A DNA stretch of 64,000 nucleotides from Paramesorhizobium endophyticum (GCF_014640615.1 NZ_BMHH01000006.1:124001-188000), one strand, 5' to 3'; shown: positions 34,973 to 43,767, counted from the stretch's first letter. Notes: generated by a model not told the origin, from the letters alone. Program-made: numbers and translations.

Positions 34973-35563
34973 ATGTCACTCCAGAACCGCATTCGCATTC
35001 GCGACGTCACGACGCTGTCGGACGATTGGTATGTGCTTAAGAAGACGACCTTCGATTGGCTGCGCTCCGATGGCAGTTGGCAGACGATGAGTCGCGAGAC
35101 CTATGATCGCGGCAATGGCGCGACGCTGCTTCCCTACGATCCTGCGCGCGGAACAGTGTTGCTGACACGGCAATTCCGCTTTCCCGCTTATGTCAACGGC
35201 CATGACGACCTGCTGATCGAGGCGGCGGCGGGCTTGCTCGATGAGGCTTCTCCCGAGGAGCGCATCCGCAAGGAGGTCGAGGAGGAACTCGGCCTCGTCC
35301 TTGGCGAGACACGGAAGATCTTCAGCTGTTTCATGAGCCCCGGCTCGGTCACCGAGCGCCTGCATTTCTTCGTTGCCGAATATGACCCCACCATGCGCAA
35401 AGGCGATGGCGGCGGCATTGCCGGCGAGGGCGAGGATATCGAGGTGCTCGAACTGAAGATCGATGAGGCGCTGGCGATGATCGAATCAGGCGCGATCCAG
35501 GACGCCAAGACCATCATGCTGCTGCAATATGCGGCGCTGAACCTGATGCCGCTGCGGAGATAG
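34973..35563 (+). CDS. nudK: NUDIX hydrolase, GDP-mannose pyrophosphatase type
   Basis: A 196-residue NUDIX protein, MSLQNRIRIRDVTTLSDDWY. The NUDIX box is at GLLDEASPEERIRKEVEEELGL (G-x5-E-x7-REUxEExGU pattern, with L in place of the first G-x contexts), preceded by LTRQFRFPAY and DDLLIEAAAG, which match NudK/GDP-mannose pyrophosphatases. It hydrolyses nucleoside-diphosphate sugars to NMP and sugar phosphate. The open frame extends upstream into the att repeat, but the tRNA-derived part is not coding. First chromosomal gene after the island; GNAT gene follows after 6 bp. Confidence 0.9.
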   Translation: MSLQNRIRIRDVTTLSDDWYVLKKTTFDWLRSDGSWQTMSRETYDRGNGATLLPYDPARGTVLLTRQFRFPAYVNGHDDLLIEAAAGLLDEASPEERIRKEVEEELGLVLGETRKIFSCFMSPGSVTERLHFFVAEYDPTMRKGDGGGIAGEGEDIEVLELKIDEALAMIESGAIQDAKTIMLLQYAALNLMPLRR

Positions 35564-35569
35564 CGGGCG

Positions 35570-36013
35570 ATGTTCAGGCTGCGCACGTCCCGAGCGGAGG
35601 ATGTCGCGCGGCTTATCGAAATCTGGCGCAAGGCCGTCGATGCCACGCATCATTTCCTGAGCCAGGCGGACCGTATCGCCATCGAGCAGGAAGTGTCGGC
35701 GTTCCTCCCGCAGGTGGAGTTGACGCTTGCCGTTGATGCCACGGACCGCCCCATCGGCTTCATGTTTCTTCATGAGGGTCATATGGAGGCGCTTTTTATC
35801 GAGCCTGACCATCATGGAAAGGGAGTCGGCAAGGCGCTTGTCCGCTGCGCGCTTCAACTGCATTCCCGGCTGACAACCGATGTCAACGAGCAAAACGAAC
35901 AGGCGATGGCGTTTTATGAGCGCATCGGGTTCGAGCGTATCGGGCGATCCGCGCTCGACGGCCAGGGGCGGCTCTATCCGCTCATACATTTACGTTTCCG
36001 CTCGGCGGCCTGA
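35570..36013 (+). CDS. GNAT acetyltransferase, YjaB-like
   Basis: A 147-residue GNAT: MFRLRTSRAEDVARLIEIWRKAVDATHHFL, then IGFMFLHEGHMEALFIEPDHHGKGVGKALVRCAL with the acetyl-CoA motif H-x-G-K-G-V-G-K-A-L, and VNEQNEQAMAFYERIGFERIGRS. This architecture matches E. coli YjaB-type acetyltransferases; substrate unknown. Six base pairs separate it from the nudK-like gene, so they are probably cotranscribed. Confidence 0.9.
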   Translation: MFRLRTSRAEDVARLIEIWRKAVDATHHFLSQADRIAIEQEVSAFLPQVELTLAVDATDRPIGFMFLHEGHMEALFIEPDHHGKGVGKALVRCALQLHSRLTTDVNEQNEQAMAFYERIGFERIGRSALDGQGRLYPLIHLRFRSAA

Positions 36014-36046
36014 ACTGGCCGGCCTGGCGCGCTGGATCGGGTTTCC

Positions 36047-36124
36047 TAAAGCGCGGTGCGTTTGATCGCACCCGTGCAACGCGCTTTAAGCATGTCTTTG
36101 CCCAAAACCGGAGAGACATGCTTT
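36047..36124. repeat. Double palindromic intergenic element (P4)
   Basis: Two adjacent hairpins: TAAAGCGC...GCGCTTTA (36047-36088) and AAGCATGTCT...AGACATGCTT (36087-36124). The second has CCAAAACCGG in its loop and matches the element at 49228-49271 in reverse orientation. It lies between convergent genes and may double as terminator. Confidence 0.75.
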
Positions 36125-36521
36125 AGAAAGGCTTGATGACGACGAGCAGCACGATTGCGCACAGAATGGCGAGCATAAGCGGAAGCATAATTCGCGCGTC
36201 CATTCCAGGAATTGCGTCGTCGGTGGTGGCTGCGCGGCGAAGCCGGGCGGAGAGGACGGCATGGATTGCGGAAAGCGCCAGCACGAAGGCGAGCTTCGAC
36301 ATCATCCATCGGCTTGCGAACCACCCGGCCCATGCCGCCATGGCCAGTCCCAGCGCCCAGGATGCGAACATGGCCGGGGTGGCGATGCGCCGGTCCCACT
36401 CCCGGATCGGCGCGGCCATGCTGCTGTCGCGTGCGAGCAGAAGCGTCGCCATGATCATGCCGCCGAACCAGACGGTGATGGCGACGATATGGGCCGCCTT
36501 CAGGAGTTCGTAAGCCAGCAT
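36123..36521 (-). CDS. CopD-like membrane protein
   Basis: A 132-residue protein with four hydrophobic segments: MLAYELLKAAHIVAITVWFGGMIMATLLLARD, MFASWALGLAMAAWAGW, KLAFVLALSAIHAVL and MLPLMLAILCAIVLLVVIKPF. The AAHIVAITVWFGGM start with His and Trp resembles the CopD/HemJ-like superfamily of small haem- or copper-linked membrane proteins. Function not established. Last gene of a four-gene overlapping operon (1 bp overlap with the DUF3817 gene). Confidence 0.75.
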   Translation of the reverse strand: MLAYELLKAAHIVAITVWFGGMIMATLLLARDSSMAAPIREWDRRIATPAMFASWALGLAMAAWAGWFASRWMMSKLAFVLALSAIHAVLSARLRRAATTDDAIPGMDARIMLPLMLAILCAIVLLVVIKPF

Positions 36522-36817
36522 CAGGCCGCCCTTTCGGCGAGTTTACCTCTTAGCCAGCGCTCATTGACGATCCCGCCGAAAGGCAGGCAGGCGCCGATGA
36601 ACAGGCGCACGGCGTCGCGGCCTACGATCAGCCCCTCCGACAAGGAGCGGATGGTTGCCCATGAAAAGGCGAGAAACATCAGCCCATGGATCGGCCCCAT
36701 GACGCGGGTTGCTTCAGGCATGCCGGCCAGATGCTTGAGGGGGACGGCGACGAAGAGAAGAATCAGCAGCGTCACCGCTTCAGCCAATGCAAGAGTGCGA
36801 AGCATTCGTCCCGGCAT
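36521..36817 (-). CDS. DUF3817 membrane protein
   Basis: A 98-residue protein matching DUF3817: LRTLALAEAVTLLILLFVAVPLKHLAGMPEATRVMGPIHGLMFLAF and PFGGIVNERWLRGKL. Two to three membrane segments. The conserved P-I-H-G-L-M-F motif is present; biochemical role unknown. It overlaps both neighbours by one base (ATGA/TAATG-type junctions), so is translationally coupled. Confidence 0.88.
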   Translation of the reverse strand: MPGRMLRTLALAEAVTLLILLFVAVPLKHLAGMPEATRVMGPIHGLMFLAFSWATIRSLSEGLIVGRDAVRLFIGACLPFGGIVNERWLRGKLAERAA

Positions 36818-37047
36818 TATTCGACCTCCCGTAGAAGCTTCTCTACCGATCCAACGCGCTTGGTGAGATTCTCGATTTGCTGGCGCAGGGCGTCGAGCGC
36901 TCCGTCCGCGGTGGTTTGACGGCGCGTTTCCAGCCGGGCCCGATAGGCTGCTGCCGCATATTTCATGGCAAAGACGGCGGCGATCAGCACGAAGGCCATG
37001 ATGGAAAGGGTGAAAAAGTAGGGGGCGTTAGTCACTGCTGGCTCCAT
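36817..37047 (-). CDS. Single-pass membrane protein with C-terminal coiled coil
   Basis: A 76-residue protein: N-terminal membrane segment YFFTLSIMAFVLIAAVFAM, a basic stop-transfer region (YRARLETRRQ), and a heptad-like tail ALDALRQQIENLTKRVGSVEKLLREVE. The shape resembles PspB, but no clear family match is asserted. Its first 20 bases overlap the end of the ArsR-type gene, so the regulator and this protein are expressed together. Confidence 0.78.
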   Translation of the reverse strand: MEPAVTNAPYFFTLSIMAFVLIAAVFAMKYAAAAYRARLETRRQTTADGALDALRQQIENLTKRVGSVEKLLREVE

Positions 37048-37363
37048 CGGTTGAAATGTCGCCGGGCCTGGGGTGCGGTCCGGCGAGAACGATGCTTTGG
37101 GGATCGAGCGGAATCGCGAATGGGGCGATCTGGTAAAAATTAGCCGCCTTGCCGCTTTGCGCGGTTTCGAAGGCGCTGATGACGAGCCCGGCCGTTTCGA
37201 GCTTGCGCAGATGCATTTTCATCAGCGGGCGGCTGATACCTGCTTCTCGGGCAAGCTGCGTGACGAAGGCGCGGCGTCCATCGGCGAGGTAAGCGACAAT
37301 CCATAGCCGCGCCGGGTGCGCCAGGGCCTGGATCTGCGCGAGCAGCCGTTCGGATTCGGTCAA
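37028..37363 (-). CDS. ArsR-type winged-helix regulator
   Basis: A 111-residue regulator: LLAQIQALAHPARLWIVAYLADGRRAFVTQLAREAGISRPLMKMHLRKLETAGLVIS is a complete winged helix of the ArsR/HTH_20 type. No CxC metal-binding motif in the recognition helix, so it is not an obvious metal sensor. The C-terminal tail is Pro-rich. It is the promoter-proximal gene of an operon with three small membrane proteins and probably regulates it. Confidence 0.87.
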   Translation of the reverse strand: MTESERLLAQIQALAHPARLWIVAYLADGRRAFVTQLAREAGISRPLMKMHLRKLETAGLVISAFETAQSGKAANFYQIAPFAIPLDPQSIVLAGPHPRPGDISTDGASSD

Positions 37364-37443
37364 TGGTCACTTCCTGATTGCGTCAGGAAATTGTTACGCG
37401 AAAGTTTTTAATTACGCAATGGAGCTGAATTCTAAAAATCTGA

Positions 37444-37478
37444 AAGCCGCGCCGTTTTGGTGGCGCGGCTTGTCTTCA
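37444..37478 (-). terminator. Terminator of the alcohol dehydrogenase gene
   Basis: A perfect 10 bp stem AAGCCGCGCC/GGCGCGGCTT (37444-37453 with 37462-37471), with loop GTTTTGGT; the minus-strand product ends in an A-rich/T-rich context (37430-37445). Confidence 0.8.
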
Positions 37479-37483
37479 TTGCC

Positions 37484-38542
37484 TCATGCTGTCTCAAGCG
37501 CCGGCAGCGAGGCCATGTCGATGACGAAACGGTAGCGCACATCCGCCTTTTCCATGCGCTTGAACGCATCGTTGATTTCGTCCATGCGGATCATCTCGAT
37601 ATCGGGCAGAATGTTCTTCCGGGCGCAGAAATCGAGCATTTCCTGCGTCTCGCGGATGCCGCCTATCATGGAACCGGCAACGCGCCGCCTGCCCATGACG
37701 AACGGAACGGTGTTCGTCCCGGCCATCGGGCCCACCTGTCCGACGATGGCAAGGGTGCCGTCGACGTCCAGCAGCGGCATATAGGGCGTGATGTCATGAT
37801 CCACCGGCACCGTGTCGATGATGAGGTCGAAGCTCGATGCAGCCTTTTCCATGGCGGCGGGATCGGTGGAGAGGAGCAGACGGTCGGCGCCGAGAGCCCT
37901 CGCATCGGCTTCCTTGTCCTTCGTGCGGCTGATCACCGTCACTTCGGCGCCCATGGCAGCGGCAAGCTTGACCGCCATGTGGCCGAGGCCGCCGAGCCCG
38001 ATCACGCCGACCCGGCTGCCGGGGCCGACATTCCAGGTGCGCAGCGGCGACCAGGTGGTGATGCCGGCGCAGAGCAGAGGCGCGGCGCGGGAAATATCCA
38101 GCCCTTCCGGCACACGCAGCGCGAATTCCTCGCGAACGGTCAGGTGCTTGGAATAGCCGCCATAGGTCTGCTCGCCGGTGATGCGGTCGATGCCGCCATA
38201 GGTGCCGGTCATGCCTTCGCGGCAATATTGCTCCTCGCCCTTGCGGCACTGGTCGCATTGCTGGCAGCTATCGACCATGCAGCCGACGGCGACATGGTCG
38301 CCCACCTTGTAGCGCGTCACCTGCGAGCCGGTTTCGATGACGCGTCCGATGATCTCATGGCCGGGAATAGCGGGAAAAACCGTCCAGCCCCAATCGTTCC
38401 GCGACCAATGAAGGTCCGAATGGCAGACGCCGCAATAGAGAATCTCCATTACAATGTCGTTGGGGCGCGGCGCGCGCCGCTCGAAAACCATGCTGGCCAG
38501 CGGCTCATCGACCGCCGTGCAGGCAAATCCAATTGTTTTCAT
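37484..38542 (-). CDS. Zinc-dependent NAD(P) alcohol dehydrogenase (CAD-like)
   Basis: A 352-residue medium-chain dehydrogenase. Start MKTIGFACTAVDEPL at 38542, with AAGGA upstream; a long open extension to 38809 is not coding. The catalytic zinc site is GVCHSDLH and the GHEIIGRV motif; the structural zinc site is the four cysteines in CQQCDQCRKGEEQYC. The cofactor domain has GLGGLGHMAVKLAAAMGAEV. Cinnamyl-alcohol-dehydrogenase-like (YahK/AdhA-type) enzymes reduce a wide range of aldehydes with NADPH; the substrate here is unknown. Confidence 0.93.
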   Translation of the reverse strand: MKTIGFACTAVDEPLASMVFERRAPRPNDIVMEILYCGVCHSDLHWSRNDWGWTVFPAIPGHEIIGRVIETGSQVTRYKVGDHVAVGCMVDSCQQCDQCRKGEEQYCREGMTGTYGGIDRITGEQTYGGYSKHLTVREEFALRVPEGLDISRAAPLLCAGITTWSPLRTWNVGPGSRVGVIGLGGLGHMAVKLAAAMGAEVTVISRTKDKEADARALGADRLLLSTDPAAMEKAASSFDLIIDTVPVDHDITPYMPLLDVDGTLAIVGQVGPMAGTNTVPFVMGRRRVAGSMIGGIRETQEMLDFCARKNILPDIEMIRMDEINDAFKRMEKADVRYRFVIDMASLPALETA

Positions 38543-38865
38543 GTCATGTTCCTTAAGGCTGCCAGAGCGCCGGCTGGTGGACAGGCATTGGTCCCGGGGA
38601 AACGATCCGAAAGGCCTGCCGATTGTCGGGGATGGCGATTTGAAAAGGCATTCGAACCGAGCCATGCGACTGACTGGGCGGTGCGGATGGCTTGGGTGGC
38701 TGGACTTTAACAGGGCCTTCCTGTCAGGATTACCCGCTTCAATCCGCATGGGGCTATATTGATAATTCATGAATGTGATGGATTGCCGAGGCGAAACTGC
38801 CCGACGCAATCAATTGTAAAGTAGCTTTGCTTCATGATGCTTCGCGGTATTTCTGGAGCAAGAGC
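38543..38865. other. Intergenic region between adh and CPBP gene
   Basis: 323 bp between divergent genes. The part near 38760-38850 is AT-richer and probably carries promoters. No repeat, RNA gene or ORF that I can support. Confidence 0.35.
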
Positions 38866-39681
38866 ATGGCTTTGAAAATAAGAATTCTCATTCATGCTGC
38901 CTTGTTCTCGCTAGCGTATAGTTACGTCTATCCGTTTCTCAAGCATTTTCTCCCGGAGTGGCGTTTTCCGGCGTTCGATTATCTCAATGAACTGACGGGC
39001 TTTCCGCCGCTGGAGAGCCGGATCCTTCATTTTCTTTTTGCGGTGGTGCTCTATGCGCTTTTCGCCGTCCTATGGGAGCGGGAGAACTGGAAGGACGCAT
39101 TCTTTCTGCGGGATTCGCCGAAGGGCTTATTGAAGGGCGCGGCATTTGCCCTACTGCTCGCCCTCGGTGCGCTGGCGCTGTATCAACTGGCGGGGCTGCT
39201 CGACATCGAGGGTATCATACCGGATCATCAAAAAACGGCTGCGCTCATTCTGGCGTGGTTCGTTGCGCAAGCTTTCAACGCTGTGCAGGAGGAGCTTGTC
39301 TTCCGCGGCTATCTGCTGCGGCACTTGGCGGGACATTTCAACAAGCATGCGAGCGTCGCGCTTGTCTCGCTTATATTCGGCATGGGGCACATCGCCCAAT
39401 ATGATTGGACGGGCTTCATATTCGCCACCGTCGGTGGGGCCATATTTGGATATGTCTATCTTTTTTACAGGAATATCTATGTTCCCATCGGGATGCATGG
39501 CGTCTGGGACATCTGCTCCCATACCTTGGTGAACACCAAGATCCTGCTCGCCCAGCCGGGTCCATTAATGGAGCGCCTCGGCGACAGCGCCGGCAACAAT
39601 GCGCTCTTCCTAACTGTGGTAGGGGTGCATGTTCTCTTCCTGGCCGCGTTCTTCATCTGGAAGCGATTGTGGCGGTTGTAG
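38866..39681 (+). CDS. CPBP family intramembrane metalloprotease
   Basis: A 271-residue polytopic membrane protein. The CAAX-protease/bacteriocin-processing signature is clear: QEELVFRGYLLRHL (EExxxR), then FGMGHIAQYDW with the first histidine and IGMHGVWDICSH with the second. Six to eight membrane segments. Start MALKIRILIH at 38866 with GGAGC upstream. CPBP proteins cleave membrane peptides or act in bacteriocin self-immunity; the substrate is unknown. An acyltransferase gene follows after 87 bp on the same strand. Confidence 0.92.
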   Translation: MALKIRILIHAALFSLAYSYVYPFLKHFLPEWRFPAFDYLNELTGFPPLESRILHFLFAVVLYALFAVLWERENWKDAFFLRDSPKGLLKGAAFALLLALGALALYQLAGLLDIEGIIPDHQKTAALILAWFVAQAFNAVQEELVFRGYLLRHLAGHFNKHASVALVSLIFGMGHIAQYDWTGFIFATVGGAIFGYVYLFYRNIYVPIGMHGVWDICSHTLVNTKILLAQPGPLMERLGDSAGNNALFLTVVGVHVLFLAAFFIWKRLWRL

Positions 39682-39768
39682 GACAACATCGCGGCCAGCC
39701 GTTTCATCTCGACTTTTTCAGAAAAACCGCTAGCACGTAGCAGTGAAAAAAGCGCGTGATGAGAGAAT

Positions 39769-40893
39769 ATGCAAAGAATCCCCGATTTCGACGGCTTGCG
39801 TTTTGTCTTGTGCCTGGGGATGGCATTTTTTCATTATTCTTTCCGCGTTCCGGTCGAAAACGAATATTTGCAGCACCTCATTCTCCGTTTTTCCTATTTT
39901 ACGGATGTGTTTTTCATCCTGTCCGGCCTATTCTTGGCGCGTGGGCGGGATCCGGTCTGGTCCGGGCGGAGCTATGCGGCTTTCGTGGCGAAACGGCTGG
40001 CGCGGATTTATCCGCTGCATGCCGCCATCTTCTCCTGCTTCGGCCTCCTGTCGATCCTGACAGCCACGGGGTTCATGCATCCCCATGCCCAACCCGACAT
40101 GGACTGGCGCAACGCGCTGGCGCAGCTGTTTCTCGTGCACAGCTGGGGCGTGGCGGGGAAGAGCTTTTCCTACAATTATGTCAGCTGGTCGCTGAGCGCC
40201 CTGCTTGCGATGTATCTCTGCTTTCCTGGTTTCGACGTGCTTTGCCGGCGCTATGGCGGGCGGGCGATCTTTTTCGTCGTAGCGGCCCTGATCGGGTGCG
40301 AGCTCCTGGCGCGAGCCTGGGACGCTCCTTCCATAACGCGCGCCCAATATGCCGATATCGGGATATTGCGCGTCCTGCCCTCTTTCCTGTTCGGCATGTG
40401 GCTTGCCCGCCAGCGGCCCGGCGATTTGCCCAAACCGCTGATCCGCTTCGCCCTGGCCGCCTGCGTTCTGGTGTTCCTGTTCCACGAGCCGGCTTATCTT
40501 GGAGGTGAAGGCGCCACGCTGGAAGGGCTGGCGCGGCTCATATTCCTCTATATTTCCACCTTCGTCCTCTATGCGGCGAGCATGCAGGGCATTCCTACGC
40601 CGTTGCGCTGGCGAGGGTTCGTGGGGCCGTCCCGCTACAGCTTCGGCATCTTCATCCTGCATCCGCTGGTGGGGTTAGTCTTTTTCAACATGCTTCCTGA
40701 GACATGGGGGAAGAGCGTTGCCGGCGCGCTGCTGCTGATTTCCGCCGGTGTGCTGCTCAGCGTCCTTGCGGCGGTCGTGGCCTGGCGGCTGTTCGAAAAT
40801 CCGGTTCACCGCTGGCTGGTGGGCAGGATCGATGCCTGGGCCGCGCGGCGATCGGATGCTAAACCTGAACTCACATCATCCGCGTCGTCCTGA
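39769..40893 (+). CDS. Acyltransferase 3 family (OafA/YrhL-like) protein
   Basis: A 374-residue inner-membrane acyltransferase: RIPDFDGLRFVLCLGMAFFHYS is the family opening (with the catalytic-type His after A-x-F-F), TDVFFILSGLFLARGRD and AKRLARIYPLHA follow, and about ten membrane helices run to residue 350. Such enzymes O-acetylate or otherwise acylate sugars of polysaccharides, LPS or peptidoglycan on the periplasmic face. It is next to a polysaccharide flippase and a CelD-like GNAT on the other strand, suggesting a shared surface-glycan role (inference). Confidence 0.93.
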   Translation: MQRIPDFDGLRFVLCLGMAFFHYSFRVPVENEYLQHLILRFSYFTDVFFILSGLFLARGRDPVWSGRSYAAFVAKRLARIYPLHAAIFSCFGLLSILTATGFMHPHAQPDMDWRNALAQLFLVHSWGVAGKSFSYNYVSWSLSALLAMYLCFPGFDVLCRRYGGRAIFFVVAALIGCELLARAWDAPSITRAQYADIGILRVLPSFLFGMWLARQRPGDLPKPLIRFALAACVLVFLFHEPAYLGGEGATLEGLARLIFLYISTFVLYAASMQGIPTPLRWRGFVGPSRYSFGIFILHPLVGLVFFNMLPETWGKSVAGALLLISAGVLLSVLAAVVAWRLFENPVHRWLVGRIDAWAARRSDAKPELTSSASS

Positions 40894-40897
40894 AGGC

Positions 40898-42184
40898 CTA
40901 ATGCCTCCCTGTCAGCGAGCGCAGGCGGTTGCGGACCTGCCGGGCGAAGTCGCGGGTGCGGCGGTAGAGGTGAATCTGCGAGGCGGCCTGCTGGGTGGCG
41001 CGGGTTGCGCCGGGATTGAGGCCGATGACCAGCGTTTCGATCGTCTCCCGCTCGCTGAACAGGCGCGACATGACCGGATGGTCGGGGACCGCGCAGGAAT
41101 CGGTGCGGGCGATGTTGGGATCTTCGAGATGGTTCTTCACCACTTCGATCATCAGCAATGTGCCGGGGGAGTAGGCACTTAAGGATTCGTCATAGGCGGT
41201 TTTCCACGTCCAGGCCTCGCCCGATTCGACGAAGACGATGAGGATGGCGATGACGCGGCCGTCGAGTTCGAGCGTATGGATGCGGGTCAAGTCGCGCTCC
41301 GCCAGCCGGTTGACCGCCTCACGGGCAAAGGCGGCGCGGTAGCGGTCGACGGCCATGGCGCTGCCGCGCCTGCCTTTCCAGCCGCTGGCTTCCAAAGCGA
41401 GAAAATCCTCGCAACGGCGACGGACTTCCTCGGGGCTGCGGGCGACGCTGTAGGTCAGGGTGCCTTGCCCGGCGAGCTTGCGCCACAGCCGCGCATAATC
41501 CCGGCGATGGTGCGAGCCGATGGCGTGGCGCAGGTAAGCGTCGCCCTCCATCTGGCTTTCCAGGAACGGGCGCTCGGCGCGCTCGATGGAGACAAGCGGC
41601 AAATTGCGACCGAGCGCGATGGTGCGAATCAACTGCGCGACCGGGCCATTGGCGCGCATATCGGGCAGGACGAGCACCTCGGGCATCTTCAGATGCTTGC
41701 GCGACAGGATGTCGAACAGATCTTCGAGTACGCCGACCGGATCGTCGCGGTCGATGAGGGGCGTACCCTGCGGGCCGAAAGGCGTCGCCCAGGCGCGGAT
41801 GATCGGCGCGGAAACGGCAAGGCCGGGGCGCTCGATCGTATAGGGCATGAGGAACCGCAGCCGGCTGCGCGTCTCGTTCTCGTCGCGCATCACCATGAAG
41901 CGCACCTGACGGTCGTCCAGGCGCGGCATGGCGGGCGCGAGGAAGCGCGGATTGACGAAGATGTTTGGCTCGATGGAGCGGAAGGTCAGATGATCCAGTT
42001 CTTCAAGGAGCTCGAAGCCCGCCGCCGCGCCATAGATCGCGAGCTTCCGGGGAATGTCGCGATGCCCGAGGCTCTCTTCCAGCTTCTTGGCGACATCCTC
42101 CATCGCATCGGTTTCGGCGATCTCCGAGACGACGCGCGTAGCGGATCCTCCCGCGGCTTCTTCGAGAAGGGGAATGGCGACCAT
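40898..42184 (-). CDS. BcsL/CelD-like GNAT acetyltransferase
   Basis: A 428-residue protein with the Acetyltransf_6 (CelD/BcsL) architecture: the C-terminal half has LTYSVARSPEEVRRRCEDFLALEASGWKGRRGSAMAVDRYRAAF, then HTLELDGRVIAILIVF, AWTWKTAYDESLSAYSPGTLLMIEVV. CelD/BcsL proteins accompany polysaccharide synthesis in alphaproteobacteria. The N-terminal half (residues 1-200) is less conserved. The start overlaps the flippase stop by one base (TGATG), so the two are one operon. Confidence 0.88.
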   Translation of the reverse strand: MVAIPLLEEAAGGSATRVVSEIAETDAMEDVAKKLEESLGHRDIPRKLAIYGAAAGFELLEELDHLTFRSIEPNIFVNPRFLAPAMPRLDDRQVRFMVMRDENETRSRLRFLMPYTIERPGLAVSAPIIRAWATPFGPQGTPLIDRDDPVGVLEDLFDILSRKHLKMPEVLVLPDMRANGPVAQLIRTIALGRNLPLVSIERAERPFLESQMEGDAYLRHAIGSHHRRDYARLWRKLAGQGTLTYSVARSPEEVRRRCEDFLALEASGWKGRRGSAMAVDRYRAAFAREAVNRLAERDLTRIHTLELDGRVIAILIVFVESGEAWTWKTAYDESLSAYSPGTLLMIEVVKNHLEDPNIARTDSCAVPDHPVMSRLFSERETIETLVIGLNPGATRATQQAASQIHLYRRTRDFARQVRNRLRSLTGRH

Positions 42185-43626
42185 CAGTATTGCTCCTCCG
42201 GACGGGAGAATTTCGCTTGCGGGGCGAGGATGAACATGGGGATGCCGAGGCGGCGATAGACCATCAGCGACAGCGAAGAGGCCTCGAAAACCATGGCGAC
42301 TGCGGTGGCGATGGCCGCGCCCAGGAGGCCGAAGCGCGGGATGAGCAGGATATTCAAGGCCACATTGATGCAGAGCGCGACGGCATAAAGCGCGGCGCAG
42401 ATATTCTGGTTGCCCGACATGTTGAGGAGGCTTTCCGTCGGGCCGACGCTGGCGCGGGCGATGACGCCTATTATCAGGATGAAGAGCAGCGGATAGCCTT
42501 GCGTGAAGGAGGGGCCGAAGAGCGAGAGCAGCGGCTGGCCCAGCAATAGCAGGACGAGGCCGAGCGCCAGCGTCGGCCAGAAGGTCCAGCGCGTCGAGGC
42601 GCCAACGAAGCTGGCGAAGCGCTCACGGTCGCCGCTGTGCAAAAGCTGCGCATAACGCTGTGCGACGCCGGCCTTGACGGCGAAATAGACGAAATGGGCG
42701 AGCGCCAGGATCTTCACCGTGGCGAAGTAGATGGCCACATGGTCCGGGTCCATGAAATGGCCGACCATCAGCACATCGACATTGATTAGCAGGAAGAAGA
42801 AGCCTTCGACGAGGAAGATCGGCACGGAGACCGCGAACCATTCGCGCAAATGGAGATTGCGTGGTCCCGCGGGGATGATGCGGGCGAGGCTGCCCCGGAT
42901 GCGGAACAATTGGCTCAGGGTCGTCACATAGGTGGCGAGGATCGCGGCCATGAGACCGGTCACGGCCGTTGGTTCGAAGCCAACCAGCACGGCCGCGATC
43001 ATGAATAGGAGCGCGAGAAGGGGGCGGGCGATGTAGGTCGGCGTCAGCGCCGTCACCACCCATGAGCGCGAGCGCGCTGTGCCGTCGAGCATGTCGCCGA
43101 GCGCGATCATGGGGACGCAGACGAGCCCGAGATAGAAAGGCAGGATGTAATAGTTTTCGATGTGCCCGGCGAAGAGATGGACGCCGATACCGGCCAGAAT
43201 GGCGACAAAAGTGGAGGCAAGGATGCCGAACAGCCATCCGGTGCGCAGGAGCCCACGAATTTCATTCAATTCATTGCGCTCGAAATATTCGGGCACATAG
43301 CGGATGATGGTCGTGTGGAAGCCGAGGCAGGAGAGATTGCCCACGATGATGGCGCTGATCCACACCAGCACATAGATGCCGTACTCGAACCCGCCCATCC
43401 AGCGCGCCAGGACGATCTGCGAGACGAGCGCGATGGCGGCGCTGATGATGCGGATGGCGAAGGCGGCGAGCGAGGAGCGCTGCGCTCCGGCCTGCGGATT
43501 GGAGGCGGTCAGCAGCGTATCGATGCGCTCCGTCAGCGGACGAAGGCGCAACGAAAATCTTTCCGGCAGAAGCCGGTCCGCTGCTGTGGCCGCTGAAAAA
43601 CGCAAAACCGATTCTCCACCTGTCAA
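42184..43626 (-). CDS. Polysaccharide flippase (Wzx/MATE-like)
   Basis: A 480-residue membrane protein with 12-14 predicted helices and the polysaccharide-biosynthesis (MOP) pattern SLAAFAIRIISAAIALVSQIVLARWMGGFEYGIYVLVW, then NVDVLMVGHF and GPTESLLNMSGNQN. It should flip lipid-linked sugar units across the inner membrane. The first codon in the open frame is TTG; a GGTGGAG stretch inside the apparent N-terminus suggests a possible start a few codons later (TTG near 43605), so the exact start is uncertain. Operon with the CelD-like gene. Confidence 0.9.
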   Translation of the reverse strand: MTGGESVLRFSAATAADRLLPERFSLRLRPLTERIDTLLTASNPQAGAQRSSLAAFAIRIISAAIALVSQIVLARWMGGFEYGIYVLVWISAIIVGNLSCLGFHTTIIRYVPEYFERNELNEIRGLLRTGWLFGILASTFVAILAGIGVHLFAGHIENYYILPFYLGLVCVPMIALGDMLDGTARSRSWVVTALTPTYIARPLLALLFMIAAVLVGFEPTAVTGLMAAILATYVTTLSQLFRIRGSLARIIPAGPRNLHLREWFAVSVPIFLVEGFFFLLINVDVLMVGHFMDPDHVAIYFATVKILALAHFVYFAVKAGVAQRYAQLLHSGDRERFASFVGASTRWTFWPTLALGLVLLLLGQPLLSLFGPSFTQGYPLLFILIIGVIARASVGPTESLLNMSGNQNICAALYAVALCINVALNILLIPRFGLLGAAIATAVAMVFEASSLSLMVYRRLGIPMFILAPQAKFSRPEEQY

Positions 43627-43701
43627 CCCAGGGCGCTAAAATAGGGCAGAATTTTAAAAAAAGCGTTCGCCCGCCTTCATTACCGCCCCGCGCAATAATG
43701 A

Positions 43702-43732
43702 AAAAGCCGCGCAACCCATGCGCGGCTTTTGT
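43702..43732 (-). terminator. Terminator of secA
   Basis: A 12 bp perfect stem AAAAGCCGCGCA/TGCGCGGCTTTT (43702-43713 with 43719-43730); on the minus strand the stem runs into TTTT. It lies 38 bp past the secA stop and upstream of the flippase gene. Confidence 0.85.
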
Positions 43733-43767
43733 GTCAGTGCAATGGCGTTTTATACAACGGCTCGTGA

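Noticed and set aside
34759-35010. 83-codon minus ORF containing GRRDSNPRPQPWQ
   Set aside because: A tRNA-derived false peptide, across the right att repeat.
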